Numbered from the stretch's first letter, positions 1-9,379 are shown. The stretch is 64,000 bases of DNA from Exiguobacterium sp. (GCF_020832205.1 NZ_JAFIFD010000024.1:1-64000), one strand, 5' to 3'. The notes: a model not told the origin generated them from the sequence alone. Numbers and translations are program-made.

Positions 1-2
1 CC

Positions 3-785
3 AAAAAATACTGGCATTCAGCGCGTTTGTTCGAAAGCCATGAACTGCGGATGATGGTCGATGCGATCGTCGCCGCGAAATTCATCTCGGAAGACGTGAC
101 CGAACAGATCGTCGACAAGCTCCGCCATTTGACGAGCATCCCGGAAGCAGAGACGCTCCAGTCGATCATCAAGACACCGAAAAAGAAAGTGAACTATATC
201 CCATATCATATCGACCGGATCCAACGGGCGATTCAAGAACAAAAAGCCATCTCGTTCCAATACACGGACGTCGTCGGCTTCGACGTCGCCAAGCGGACGT
301 TCCCGCTCCGGCGTGACGGGGAACGCTACGTCGTCAATCCAATCGATTTGCATTGGAATCACGAGCAGTACTACTTGATCGGTATCGACGAATCGATCGG
401 GGAAGTTCGCAACTACCGGGTCGACCGGATCGTCAACTCGGAGATCGTCGAGGACGATTCACCGCGTCAAAAACACCACTTGCCCGATGACTATTTCCAA
501 AAATCGTTCAACATGTACAACGGGCTCGATGAAGAAGTCGTCTTGACCGTCGAGGAGCGCGTGCTACCGGTCATCTTCGACAAACTAGGGGAAGACGTAT
601 CGATCACTGAAGTGAATGAGCGTTTCCACATCCGTTTTGACGCGGCCGTATCGGACGGATTCGTCTTTTGGCTGTTGTCCCTCGGCGATCAAGTCGAGGT
701 GCTCGAACCGGTGACGCTCCGCGACCATATGCGGGAGACAATCGAGTCGATGGCAAGTCGATATGCGAAGGCGAGCATCCATTGA
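3..785 (+). CDS. WYL-domain transcriptional regulator (3' part)
   Basis: The 5' end lies outside the window; the reading frame is open from base 3. The visible 260 residues start in the linker after the HTH (FESHELRMMVDA, then KLRHLTS), typical of YafY/WYL regulators. The WYL ligand-sensing domain follows (about residues 85-160 of the visible part), with basic and aromatic residues such as DLHWNHEQYYLIGID and NYRVDRI, and then a WCX-like C-terminal domain. Such proteins are DNA-binding repressors or activators that sense nucleotides or nucleic acid. No target can be assigned, because its promoter side is missing. The next gene is 60 bases downstream and has its own RBS. Confidence 0.88.
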   Translation, partial: KKYWHSARLFESHELRMMVDAIVAAKFISEDVTEQIVDKLRHLTSIPEAETLQSIIKTPKKKVNYIPYHIDRIQRAIQEQKAISFQYTDVVGFDVAKRTFPLRRDGERYVVNPIDLHWNHEQYYLIGIDESIGEVRNYRVDRIVNSEIVEDDSPRQKHHLPDDYFQKSFNMYNGLDEEVVLTVEERVLPVIFDKLGEDVSITEVNERFHIRFDAAVSDGFVFWLLSLGDQVEVLEPVTLRDHMRETIESMASRYAKASIH

Positions 786-845
786 AACGATTGATTTGAA
801 GTTGTGATATACTGCTTGCGACACTTGTAGAAAGGGGACAGGCGG

Positions 846-941
846 ATGTTGAATTGGATGCCATTAATCATTCCGATTGTCGCTGTCATTTTTGTTGCTG
901 TCGTCGCGAGACGCGCCATGAAAATGGACCAAGATAAATAA
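846..941 (+). CDS. 31-residue single-span membrane peptide
   Basis: A short ORF, ATG to TAA, with a good RBS (AAAGGGG about 9 bases upstream) and a terminator directly after its stop. It encodes an N-terminal tryptophan followed by about 19 hydrophobic residues (PLIIPIVAVIFVAVVA) and a basic tail (RRAMKMDQDK). That is the shape of a single-pass membrane microprotein with positive-inside topology. It is not recognised as a named family. Its placement between the WYL regulator and a terminator suggests cotranscription with the regulator. Function unknown; the RBS and terminator framing are the main reasons to believe it. Confidence 0.55.
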   Translation: MLNWMPLIIPIVAVIFVAVVARRAMKMDQDK

Positions 942-947
942 ATTGAG

Positions 948-980
948 GACATCCTTCTCGCTTTGAGGAGGATGTCTTTT
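948..980 (+). terminator. intrinsic terminator
   Basis: GACATCCT pairs with AGGATGTC around a 13-base loop, followed by TTTT. It closes the unit of the WYL regulator and small membrane peptide. Confidence 0.8.
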
Positions 981-1001
981 CAAAGAGAAAGGAGGGAATA
1001 G

Positions 1002-1862
1002 ATGGATACGATCACACATACGCTGTTCGGTCTCACATTATATGGAGCAGCAGACAAGCGCGAGTTACAGAAAAATGAGAAGCGGGCGTTGCTCGTGACG
1101 ACGCTCGTCGGGAGTCAAATCCCGGATGCGGATGTCATCTCGCGGCTTTGGGACACGGAAGGGATGTATCAGATGTGGCATCGCGGCATCACGCACTCGA
1201 TTTTCCTCGTCCCAATATTCGCGCTGCTCATCTATTGGCTCGTCCGCGTTCTCTTCAAGGTAACGGATAAGCGTTATTTTTACTGGGCGATGCTCTCGGT
1301 ATTCATCCACAACACGGCCGACGTGTTCAACGCCTGGGGGACGGGTTACTTCGAGCCGTTGTCCGACGCTAGGCTCACGTTAGGCGTCATCCCGATCGTC
1401 GACTTCGTCTATTGGGGTATTTTCCTCGTCGCGTGGCTCATCGCGCGCCGGACTGACGTGAGGCACACGGTGTACCGTTACGCCTGGGCTGCTATCCTTG
1501 TCCACGTCTTGATTCAAAGTGCACAAGGGGCGTACCTGTATCAGTCGTACGCGAAAGATCATGAAGAAGTCGCATTATCGGCGTCGTTCATCCCGACCCA
1601 GTTCACGGTCGTCACGAAGACGGACGATACTGTCTCGATTTTCAGTGATTCAGTGTATCAATCGTCTGAACTTCAATATGAATTGACGAGTGCGGACGAC
1701 GCTGACTTGACTCCGCTCTTTGATGAGAATAAAGAGGCACTCACGCTGAAGCAATGGTCACCCTTCGTTGTCGTTGTCGAGGAAGACGAGCGACTCGGTC
1801 TATTCGACCCGCGTTTCTTTGACGGCGAGTCGTCATTCCTCTACGAATACATCGAATTGTAG
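1002..1862 (+). CDS. YfhP-type membrane metal-dependent hydrolase (DUF457 family)
   Basis: 286 residues. The N-terminus MDTITHTLFG carries the conserved THxLxG motif of the YdjM/YfhP (DUF457) family, and GITHSIFLVP contains the second His/Ser motif. About four transmembrane segments occupy residues 70-180; a soluble C-terminal part (about 190-286) is rich in beta-prone sequence. The family is annotated as inner-membrane metal-dependent hydrolases; the substrate is not established, and in Bacillus yfhP sits near DNA-repair genes. The RBS AAAGGAGGG decides this ATG. The downstream DUF817 gene starts 8 bases after the stop, so the two probably form an operon. Confidence 0.8.
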   Translation: MDTITHTLFGLTLYGAADKRELQKNEKRALLVTTLVGSQIPDADVISRLWDTEGMYQMWHRGITHSIFLVPIFALLIYWLVRVLFKVTDKRYFYWAMLSVFIHNTADVFNAWGTGYFEPLSDARLTLGVIPIVDFVYWGIFLVAWLIARRTDVRHTVYRYAWAAILVHVLIQSAQGAYLYQSYAKDHEEVALSASFIPTQFTVVTKTDDTVSIFSDSVYQSSELQYELTSADDADLTPLFDENKEALTLKQWSPFVVVVEEDERLGLFDPRFFDGESSFLYEYIEL

Positions 1863-1870
1863 GTGATCCG

Positions 1871-2626
1871 ATGCGACGCCTCCGATACTTATTCATCTTC
1901 GGCTACGAACAGGCACTCAGTTGCCTCTTCGCGGTCGCCATCTTCGGCGCGCTCGCGTTGACGAAATGGATCGACTTTCCGATTCCGCGCTACGACGTCC
2001 TCCTCATCTGGTGTCTGTTCGTCCAAGTCGTGCTCGTCAAGACTGGGCTCGAGACAATGGAAGAACTAAAAGTAATCAGCTGGTTCCACGTCATCGGGCT
2101 CGGCCTTGAGCTGTTCAAAGTCCAGATGGGGTCGTGGAGCTATCCGGACGAGGCACTGACGAAATGGTTCGGCGTGCCGCTCTATGCTGGGTTCATGTAT
2201 GCGAGCGTCGGCAGCTACGTCGTCCAATCGTGGCGTCGGCTCGACCTCGAGTTTTTGAAGATGCCGCCGCCGCTCATCGCCTTCGGTCTCGGGATCGCCA
2301 TCTATTTTAACTTCTTTTGGCACCACATTTGGCTCGACTTGCGCTGGGTGTTGATTGGTCTTGTCTTTCTTACGTTCGGTCGGGCCATCGTCACGTATCG
2401 GCTCGACGACCGTCGCTTCACGATGCCCGTCGTCGTCGCCTTCTTTTTGATCGCCTGTTTCATCTGGTTCGCCGAGAATATCGTCACGTTCTATAACGGT
2501 TGGGCGTATCCGAACCAGTTGAGCGGCTGGGCGCTCGTCGACCTCGGCAAACTGTCGTCGTGGTTCTTGCTCGTCATCATCAGCATCTTACTCGTGGCGT
2601 GGCAGAAGCGACGCCAAGAATGGTAA
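1871..2626 (+). CDS. DUF817 (YoaT-like) integral membrane protein
   Basis: 251 residues with about eight hydrophobic segments along the whole length. Features of the DUF817 family are visible: VQVVLVKTGLE, FKVQMGSWSYPD, GFMYASVGSY and WFAENIVTFYNGWAYP. The family occurs in Bacillus (YoaT) and many proteobacteria and has no established function. RBS is AGGTGAT. It follows the YfhP-like gene by 8 bases and ends at a bidirectional terminator, so these two genes are probably one transcript. Confidence 0.8.
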   Translation: MRRLRYLFIFGYEQALSCLFAVAIFGALALTKWIDFPIPRYDVLLIWCLFVQVVLVKTGLETMEELKVISWFHVIGLGLELFKVQMGSWSYPDEALTKWFGVPLYAGFMYASVGSYVVQSWRRLDLEFLKMPPPLIAFGLGIAIYFNFFWHHIWLDLRWVLIGLVFLTFGRAIVTYRLDDRRFTMPVVVAFFLIACFIWFAENIVTFYNGWAYPNQLSGWALVDLGKLSSWFLLVIISILLVAWQKRRQEW

Positions 2627-2630
2627 ACAC

Positions 2631-2667
2631 AGACAAGGCGTGACCGGATTTCGGTTACGCCTTGTCT
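2631..2667. terminator. bidirectional intrinsic terminator
   Basis: AGACAAGGCGT pairs with ACGCCTTGTCT, with further pairing inside the loop. It lies between convergent genes and overlaps the last codons of the minus-strand gene. Confidence 0.8.
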
Positions 2668-3080
2668 TCGATTTGGAGCGTTCTTTTTGGGGAGCGGGCA
2701 ATCATATGGACGACGAGCACGTAGAGCGGGAATACGAGCGTGAGGGCGATGATCAAGAGACCGATGACGGGACTCGGCCATGCCGCCTCGCCCGGGGGAG
2801 GAACGAGCCGTGTCCACACGTACGTGAACAAAGCTAAGTAGGGAAGCCATAAGATGTAAAGGAAGAAGTTCCAACGTGACATAGGGAGCAACAGTAGGAG
2901 CTTGATGAGGACGCGCGCGAACAAAACGAGTGAGGCGAGTCCGCTCACGGCGATGACGAGCACATACCCGTCACCAATCAACAAATACAGACGACCGCTG
3001 TTGGCGAGGAGCTGAATATTAATGAGTAAGGTGAGGGCCAGTAAGATTGAGATCGATTGTAACTTGAGGAAGTTGGTCAT
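2655..3080 (-). CDS. four-span membrane protein, unknown function
   Basis: 141 residues with about four hydrophobic segments (near residues 7-27, 35-65, 70-90 and 105-130), a short proline-rich loop (VPPPGEAAWPSP) and a charged tail. RBS AAAGGAGA is 7 bases from the ATG. No family is recognised. It is monocistronic, convergent with the DUF817 gene and divergent from the ABC permease unit; the roughly 280 bases upstream (3081-3363) are AT-rich and would hold both promoters, including a TGATAGAAT extended -10 facing the permeases. Confidence 0.6.
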   Translation of the reverse strand: MTNFLKLQSISILLALTLLINIQLLANSGRLYLLIGDGYVLVIAVSGLASLVLFARVLIKLLLLLPMSRWNFFLYILWLPYLALFTYVWTRLVPPPGEAAWPSPVIGLLIIALTLVFPLYVLVVHMIARSPKRTLQIEDKA

Positions 3081-3363
3081 GAAAGTCTCCTTTTCTAATC
3101 AGATAATCGTGATAGCAAGTTCGTCATTTGAGTTGTTGAGGGCATAGACAGTAGCATAATGTATTCACGATTCCAGATTTTATTCGCAAATAATTTTCGG
3201 AATATTGTATTTATTCACATGCTGATTGTGATAGAATCATAACAGTGTATATGGATATTTTTAACTTTAGTATCCGTATTATAAGCTATATTATGGATTG
3301 CATACATGAAAGCACGACAAGGTTATACGAAATCGATGTATTTTTGGAAAGGGGAAGAACACG

Positions 3364-4224
3364 ATGCACTGGATTGCTCAAAAATCGGCTCAGTTTTTTA
3401 TCACATTGTTTGTGTTGATTGCGATCAGTGCTTTGCCGTCACTCGTCGTGCAACTCGAGTTCGTGCCATCGAACTACTGGAACGGGCTGCAACAACAATT
3501 CAGTCAGTTGACGAAACTTGATGAGATCACGTATTACAACGTCACGGCGCAACAAGAGTTACCGTTACTGCCAGCGCTCGCGCCGCTCATGAAAGAGACC
3601 GTCATCATCTTTATGACGTCACTTGCCGTCTCGGTCGCGTTCGCCCTACTCTACGCTTATTTCTTTTATCGGAGCGGGAAGCGTGTGCGGACGGTGTTAC
3701 AACAAACGAGTCAGACGCTCGAGATGGTCCCGGATCTGTTTTGGCTTATCTTCACGCAATTCCTCGCCATCACGCTCTACAAACAGACGGGATTCAATCG
3801 TATCGAGGTCGCGGGTGGCTTTGCCGAGTACATACGTTTTTTGCCGATTGTGACGCTGACACTCACCATTTTGTTTTTCTTACTTAAATGGTTGACGAAG
3901 CATATCCTTGAGGAGGAAGCGACCCCGTTCCTCGAGCTGGCTCGGGCCAAAGGTGTCCGACCGGCCGCCTTGTTCTGGAAACACTTGCTCCCGAATTTGG
4001 TGTATCGATTCTACCTCTTTTTCCGATCGAATTTGATTACGGTACTATCGAGTCTTTTGATTATCGAGTATTTGTTCAACGTGCAAGGCATCTTCCGTTT
4101 CGTCGTCTATAATCCGGTGATGCCGATCCTCCTCGTCATTTTACTGGTCGTTTATATTCCGATCTTTCTTGTGGACGTGTTGGCGGAATGGCTTATCCCG
4201 GATGCATGGAAAGGAGGGGTTTGA
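3364..4224 (+). CDS. ABC transporter permease, DppB/OppB-like
   Basis: 286 residues, binding-protein-dependent transport permease fold: an N-terminal span, a roughly 65-residue external region, then five spans. The EAA coupling motif is ELARAKGVRPAALFWKHLLPN (about residues 197-217), as in oligopeptide/dipeptide/nickel permeases. RBS GGAAAGGGGAAG. It overlaps the next permease by the TGATG junction, so the two are translationally coupled. No ATPase or binding protein is adjacent, so they must work with components encoded elsewhere or have lost them. The external loop is shorter than in typical OppB, and the substrate is unknown. Confidence 0.8.
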   Translation: MHWIAQKSAQFFITLFVLIAISALPSLVVQLEFVPSNYWNGLQQQFSQLTKLDEITYYNVTAQQELPLLPALAPLMKETVIIFMTSLAVSVAFALLYAYFFYRSGKRVRTVLQQTSQTLEMVPDLFWLIFTQFLAITLYKQTGFNRIEVAGGFAEYIRFLPIVTLTLTILFFLLKWLTKHILEEEATPFLELARAKGVRPAALFWKHLLPNLVYRFYLFFRSNLITVLSSLLIIEYLFNVQGIFRFVVYNPVMPILLVILLVVYIPIFLVDVLAEWLIPDAWKGGV

Positions 4225-5279
4225 TGCGCCGCGCACTCATGCGTGATCCGATTTTCTTAATCGTCTTCACGATTTTAATGGGCTTACTTGTACTCAGTAT
4301 CGGCAATACGATTTTTCGCGACGGGCAAGTCGATCAATTCTTGAATCGGTACTCAGAGGAAGGGCGATTGATTGGCATCCCGCCGCTTGAACCGTCGAAA
4401 GACCAATGGCTCGGGACGGACCGGGCCGGGAACGACTTGTTCCAAATGATGATTGAAGGGTTCAAATGGACGGTCGGCATTTGTGCGACCGTTGCGCTCG
4501 GGCGGATGGCGCTCGGGTTACTCGTCGGGATTCCGCTCGCGTTCCGCGGGGCGCGGTTGAATCGTTACTTCAAAATGGTGTTGGACGGTTTTTTAATTCT
4601 ACCGATCTCGTTACTCGCGATGATGATGTTGTTCTCGTCCTTGATGTTCGCCGACTCGACGATGGTGCCACCACTCGTGGATCGCGTCTCGCTCCAGCTC
4701 ACCGTCTTCATCCTACTCGGGTTACCTGCTGTCACGCTTTATTTGATCACAGAAGTGAGGCAACTGCTGAAACAAGAGTTCATGGTCGTCGCTGAGACGT
4801 TAGGAGGCGGCGTTTGGCATCGGACGAGACGACATCTGTGGCCGCACCTCGTCCCGACGTTGGTGATCGTCTTCATGCAGCAGTTCGTGCAAACGTTGAT
4901 GTTACTCATCCATCTGTCGTTGTTCGGTGTCTTCTTTGGAGGAACCGTGTTCTTGTTTGAAGGGGTCATGCCGACGCTATTCGAATGGTCGTCGATGTTC
5001 GGGTATTATTTCAAGCAGTTCACGGCGACGACTTGGATGACGAGTCATATCTTCCTCGTCCCGGCCATCGGACTGTCCTTGCTCGTCTTCCTCAGCAATT
5101 TGTTGACGAGCCGACTCGAGCGGGCTTTCCGGTTACGACGTCAAGAAGCGATCGTGGTCGATGAGACGGTCTCGCAAGCAGAGGCGGCAGCGGCCTCGCT
5201 CGCCGATCCGTTCACGCTCGTTCATGCGGATGGTGCGCTTCAACTAAATCGTCACAAGCGTTTAAATGATATCGGTTAG
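4224..5279 (+). CDS. ABC transporter permease, DppC/OppC-like
   Basis: 351 residues from the ATG at the TGATG overlap, chosen because AAGGAGGGG sits just upstream. The N-terminal span and the WLGTDRAGNDLFQMM segment are hallmark OppC/DppC features (LGTDxxGRD). The EAA loop reads VVAETLGGGVWHRTRRHLWPHL. Five core spans follow, and the C-terminal tail (about 310-351) is hydrophilic and unusual for the family. The last 142 bases of this gene recur at 9468-9604 with a 5-base deletion and one substitution. It pairs with the preceding permease; a terminator follows immediately. Confidence 0.8.
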   Translation: MRRALMRDPIFLIVFTILMGLLVLSIGNTIFRDGQVDQFLNRYSEEGRLIGIPPLEPSKDQWLGTDRAGNDLFQMMIEGFKWTVGICATVALGRMALGLLVGIPLAFRGARLNRYFKMVLDGFLILPISLLAMMMLFSSLMFADSTMVPPLVDRVSLQLTVFILLGLPAVTLYLITEVRQLLKQEFMVVAETLGGGVWHRTRRHLWPHLVPTLVIVFMQQFVQTLMLLIHLSLFGVFFGGTVFLFEGVMPTLFEWSSMFGYYFKQFTATTWMTSHIFLVPAIGLSLLVFLSNLLTSRLERAFRLRRQEAIVVDETVSQAEAAAASLADPFTLVHADGALQLNRHKRLNDIG

Positions 5280-5282
5280 AAG

Positions 5283-5312
5283 AGGCATTCCCTTCATCGG
5301 GAACGCCTTTTT
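5283..5312 (+). terminator. intrinsic terminator
   Basis: AGGCATTCCC pairs imperfectly with GGGAACGCCT around a short loop, followed by TTTTT. It ends the permease pair. Confidence 0.75.
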
Positions 5313-5439
5313 CTGTTACGTCAAACAACTTCGTACACATTGATGTCAGAATAATCAAATAAAATAATGGTTATTTGGATAAATCTTGCTATAATTGATT
5401 CAACTAATAATTACCAAATGATAACTTGGAGGTAAAAAT

Positions 5440-6138
5440 ATGGGTGAATTTAAATGCGTACAAATGTCTCGAAAGTTTCAGGGGGACGGAATCGATACAT
5501 ATGCGTTGAAACCAATCAGCATAGATTTCAAAACAGGGGACTTCGTCTCTGTCATTGGACCATCTGGGTCAGGAAAATCGACATTACTGAGTCTTCTAGG
5601 AACGCTCGACGTGCCGACGAGTGGGGATTTGTTTTTTGACGGGGAAAAGTTAAGTCAAATGAACGCGAAGGAGCTGGCCGACTTTCGATTTGAGAAAGTC
5701 GGATTCATCTTCCAACAGTTTCACCTTATCCCGACATTGACGGCCGTCGAGAACGTGATGGCACCACTCTTCGGTCGTAAGGTAGACTATGACAAAAAAG
5801 AGCGGGCTTTGTCGCTACTCGCACGTGTAGGGTTACAGGAGAAGGCGGAGTCGTTGCCGTCCCAGTTATCGGGCGGGCAGCAACAACGTGTCGCGGTCGC
5901 ACGTGCCCTCATCCATGAGCCAGAGTGGCTACTCGCCGACGAGCCGACCGGGAACCTCGACTCGGAGACGGGCGAGGTCATTTTCGAATTGCTACGGGAG
6001 TTGAATCAAGAGAAGGGTTGCGGCGTCATCTGTGTGACCCATGACCCGAGTATCGCCGAGCGGGCCGAGGTACAGATTCGTATGAAGGATGGCGAAATCA
6101 TCGAGGTGATGGATACGAGGGTGTCGGGACATGCTTAA
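5440..6138 (+). CDS. ABC transporter ATP-binding protein, LolD/MacB type
   Basis: 232 residues. Walker [10 protein letters not shown] (residues 40-48), Q-loop [16 protein letters not shown], signature [14 protein letters not shown], Walker [12 protein letters not shown] and the H-loop CVTHD are all intact. The spacing and the PTGNLDS sequence place it with the LolD/MacB/BceA/FtsE ATPases that drive FtsX-type permeases. It overlaps the following permease gene by 8 bases, so the two form one transporter. Likely roles are lipid, peptide or antimicrobial handling at the membrane; no BceRS-like two-component system is adjacent. The upstream region has an extended -10 (TGCTATAAT). Confidence 0.9.
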   Translation: MGEFKCVQMSRKFQGDGIDTYALKPISIDFKTGDFVSVIGPSGSGKSTLLSLLGTLDVPTSGDLFFDGEKLSQMNAKELADFRFEKVGFIFQQFHLIPTLTAVENVMAPLFGRKVDYDKKERALSLLARVGLQEKAESLPSQLSGGQQQRVAVARALIHEPEWLLADEPTGNLDSETGEVIFELLRELNQEKGCGVICVTHDPSIAERAEVQIRMKDGEIIEVMDTRVSGHA

Positions 6139-9100
6139 GTTCATCTGGAATTCGTGGTGGCGCAACAAGGAGCGATTCATCCTGCTCCTCGTCGGTGTCT
6201 TAATCGTCAGTACCGGGTTGTCTTATCTCGTCGGATTGACCGAGTCGAACAAGGGGACGGTCGTCTCTGAGCTCGAGAAGCGTTGGAAGTCCTCGTATCA
6301 TATCGTCGTACGGCCCCCGGGCTCGCGGAGCGTGACTGAGGAGCTGAACCTGCTCGAGCCAAACTATATGAGCGGTTTAGACGGCGGAATCACGCTCGAG
6401 CAGTATGAACAAATCAAACAAATTAGCGACATCGAGGTAGCGGCACCAATCGCGATGATTGGCTCTTACGAATACTTCAAGAAAATCGGCACGTTTCAAA
6501 CGGACGAGCCGAAAGTATATCGCGTGAAATTTATTGAACGTACGAACACGGGTGCAGGGATTGAGGAAGACATTTCTCACCTCTATGTTCTAGGGGACTG
6601 GCGCCCGATGGAAGCCGACCCGAACTATGGTATGTCGCCAGCTGACGTCGGAGAGACCATCGAGCCGATTTTGGCTTCCAATTTCATGATTGCCGGTATC
6701 GATCCGGAGGCAGAGGCGAAATTGGTCGGTCTGGAACAGGCGGTAGTGAAGACTGAGCATAGTCAGTATTTCTCTGAATCAGATAACGCGAGTTTGAATG
6801 AACAGGGAATCGTTCAAGTTCCCGTGATCATGAGCACCGAGAACTTTGTCGATATGACCATGGCCTATGAGTTAGAAGAAGTTAAACTCCCTATCGACAC
6901 AACAGACACCCGAGAAATCGCCAATTACGTACGGGACAAAGGGGGAAAGGACTATCTCGAGAGCCTTTCCGGGAAAAAGATTGATGAAGTCGATCCCGTC
7001 GGTAGTAAGGAAGTGCATAAGGAAGTCATCCAGTCGCTGCTGAACGGGGAGCAACTCGGCTTCTCGGATGAGAATGATGCATTCAACTTCCTTATGATGC
7101 GTCCCTCTTCACTGGACTATGAGACCGTCACGAGCCCGTTCGCTGAGCGTTGGCCGTTCGCCTATCAGGTGAAACCTTACGAGGTCCCTGAGGATAGCAT
7201 TTATCCGTTCAAACAGATGTATCGGCCGCTCAATATGTTCAGTGAGACGGGATTGGATTGGCCGAAGGTAAAGCTGAATTATATCGGGGCCTTTGATCCA
7301 GAGAAGCTCGATATGGCACGCGACCCACTCACCGACCTGCCGATGGAGACGTATTTCCCGGCTAAGGCCGACTGGGTCATCGATGCGAATGACGAGCCGG
7401 TCAACCCGGTGAAACAAATGTTGCCGCTCAACAACGACCGTGGCTTTCTCACGAGACCGCCGCTCGTCCTGACGACGCTCGATGCGGCGGTGGCCATCCT
7501 CGGCGACAAGCCAATCTCGGCGATTCGGGTCAACGTGAGCGGTGTCGACGAATTGAACGAGGTGAGTGAGGCGAAGCTCCAGGCCGTCGCGAAAGAGATT
7601 GAGGAGACGACCGGACTCATCACCGACGTCACGCTCGGGTCGTCCCCGCAGATGGCGTTGACGTACTTACCGGGTCTCAAAGAAGGCGAGGCGCTCGGCT
7701 GGGTCCAACAGCCTTGGGTCCGATTAGGGTCCTCGTTCACCATCTTCGAAGAGACGAAGATGGGCATGGGCGGTGTCATTGCGAGCGTTATCCTCGTCGC
7801 GATTTTGTACGTGTTCACGTCGAACGTGATCATGTTGTACGCACGCAAGAAAGAGTTCGCGGTGCTCCTCTCGCTGGGCTGGGGTCCGCGTCAATTGTCT
7901 CGTCTCCTCTTGATTGAGGCTCTCTTGCTCGGCGGTGTCGTCGCCCTTGTCGCTTGGTCGATCTTGGGCGCGTTCCTTCTTGCCGGGGACACGGCGACGA
8001 CAGGTCTTCGTGTCGTCTTGATCGGGTTGGGGGGGCTCGGGATTTATGTGCTCGGGTCACTCGTCCCGATGTTGATGATCCGACAAATTAAACCGTACGA
8101 GGCGCTCCGTTCCGGTGCGACGACGCGTGGGTTGCGGCTAGTCCGGGCCGAGGGCGTGCTCGGAATGGCGCTAAACCAGCTCGTGACGCAATGGAAGCGC
8201 ACACTGTTGACGCTTCTCGCCATCGCCGTGCCGACGAGCCTGTTCATGTTCTTCCTGTTCGTCTCGGTCCGCCTGCAAGGCGTCATGTTTACGTCGCTCC
8301 TCGGGGAGTACGTCGCCCTCGAGGTCGGGACGATGCACTATGTCGCCATGGGGGTGTCCCTCCTCATCGCGGTCCTGACCACGACAGAGGTCATGTGGCA
8401 GAACATTAATGAACGCAGAAGTGAGATCGCCATCCTGAAGGCGACCGGATGGCGCTCGGCCAACGTGCGCCGCCTCGTGCTTGTCGAAGGCGGACTGCTC
8501 GGGCTATTGGCCGGTCTGCTTGGTCTAATCGTCGCCGGTGTGCTCGTCTGGAACGTGTATGGATCGCTCCCGCTCACCGAAGTGTTGTTCCTCTCGGCGA
8601 CGCTCTTCGTTCCAATTTTGACCGGAGTCGTTGGCGCGTTGCTCCCGGCCCAGATGGCCGTCAACGTTTTGCCGTATCAAGCGATGCGCGGGACGCAGGT
8701 GAACACGAGACGGACCGAGCGTCGCTTCAAGTGGGTCCTCGGGTCTGTCGCAGGCGGGCTCGGCGCAGCCGTCTTGACGCTGTTCTTCTTTGCGTTACCA
8801 GAAGCGGGCGAGCTTGGATCACCTGATGTGGACAAGCCGATTGTACAAGGAACGACAGGTGAGAAATTAGCAGATCTTCAGGATAAGAAAAACGAGGAGA
8901 CGTCTCCTGGGGAAGAAGTCGTTGTGGTAGAAGACGCCATCCAAGAACGGGGGGAAGCGGCATTTCGTTTCTATGAAGTAACGAATGCAGAACGTGAAGG
9001 TGAAGAAATACAAGTTTTCAATCCGGTCGATACGCCAGGTGGCATACAGATTTCCACTCCGACAGCACGTTTACTCACCATTCCCGTTCAAGTTACGGTA

Positions 9101-9379
9101 AAGCCAGAAGATGTCCCGGGCCAAGAAGATTTTCCCTTTAGGTTCATGCCTCAACACTATCCTTTACTCGATGGACAAGGAGATAAGTATGAAGTGAAAG
9201 ATGTAACGATTCTTGAGGAGGGAGGATGGGATGGCAAATCCCAGCTAACCGTCCCGGCAAACGTCAAAGTTTTGTTGACCTATGAGATCCCTTCAGAAGT
9301 TGACCGCGTTGCATTACTTGTAAATGGAAACTTGTTTATTGGAGAACATGTATATGTAATCGACTTTGCTTCTAAGTAA
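6131..9379 (+). CDS. FtsX-family ABC transporter permease with extracellular tail
   Basis: 1082 residues. One N-terminal span (about 15-35) is followed by a roughly 500-residue extracellular domain, a first FtsX core (spans about 546-571, 593-618, 622-645), a second FtsX core (about 690-715, 738-760, 785-808, 815-840), a further span (868-892) and a C-terminal extracellular domain (893-1082). The motif RRSEIAILKATGW is typical of FtsX/MacB permeases. This is the cytoplasmic-membrane partner of the preceding ATPase. The C-terminal domain is acidic and written in more AT-rich codons than the FtsX core, suggesting that it was acquired separately. Substrate unknown; lipoprotein, glycolipid or peptide export are options. 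Confidence 0.85.
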   Translation: MLKFIWNSWWRNKERFILLLVGVLIVSTGLSYLVGLTESNKGTVVSELEKRWKSSYHIVVRPPGSRSVTEELNLLEPNYMSGLDGGITLEQYEQIKQISDIEVAAPIAMIGSYEYFKKIGTFQTDEPKVYRVKFIERTNTGAGIEEDISHLYVLGDWRPMEADPNYGMSPADVGETIEPILASNFMIAGIDPEAEAKLVGLEQAVVKTEHSQYFSESDNASLNEQGIVQVPVIMSTENFVDMTMAYELEEVKLPIDTTDTREIANYVRDKGGKDYLESLSGKKIDEVDPVGSKEVHKEVIQSLLNGEQLGFSDENDAFNFLMMRPSSLDYETVTSPFAERWPFAYQVKPYEVPEDSIYPFKQMYRPLNMFSETGLDWPKVKLNYIGAFDPEKLDMARDPLTDLPMETYFPAKADWVIDANDEPVNPVKQMLPLNNDRGFLTRPPLVLTTLDAAVAILGDKPISAIRVNVSGVDELNEVSEAKLQAVAKEIEETTGLITDVTLGSSPQMALTYLPGLKEGEALGWVQQPWVRLGSSFTIFEETKMGMGGVIASVILVAILYVFTSNVIMLYARKKEFAVLLSLGWGPRQLSRLLLIEALLLGGVVALVAWSILGAFLLAGDTATTGLRVVLIGLGGLGIYVLGSLVPMLMIRQIKPYEALRSGATTRGLRLVRAEGVLGMALNQLVTQWKRTLLTLLAIAVPTSLFMFFLFVSVRLQGVMFTSLLGEYVALEVGTMHYVAMGVSLLIAVLTTTEVMWQNINERRSEIAILKATGWRSANVRRLVLVEGGLLGLLAGLLGLIVAGVLVWNVYGSLPLTEVLFLSATLFVPILTGVVGALLPAQMAVNVLPYQAMRGTQVNTRRTERRFKWVLGSVAGGLGAAVLTLFFFALPEAGELGSPDVDKPIVQGTTGEKLADLQDKKNEETSPGEEVVVVEDAIQERGEAAFRFYEVTNAEREGEEIQVFNPVDTPGGIQISTPTARLLTIPVQVTVKPEDVPGQEDFPFRFMPQHYPLLDGQGDKYEVKDVTILEEGGWDGKSQLTVPANVKVLLTYEIPSEVDRVALLVNGNLFIGEHVYVIDFASK

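Noticed and set aside
3240-3300. Regulatory inverted repeat near the OppB-like gene
   Set aside because: ATGGATA/TATCCGT arms are imperfect and widely spaced in AT-rich DNA; could be chance.
5400-5440. Operator CCAAATGATAACTTGG before the FtsX transporter
   Set aside because: Only four perfect outer pairs, in AT-rich sequence, and no regulator gene nearby.
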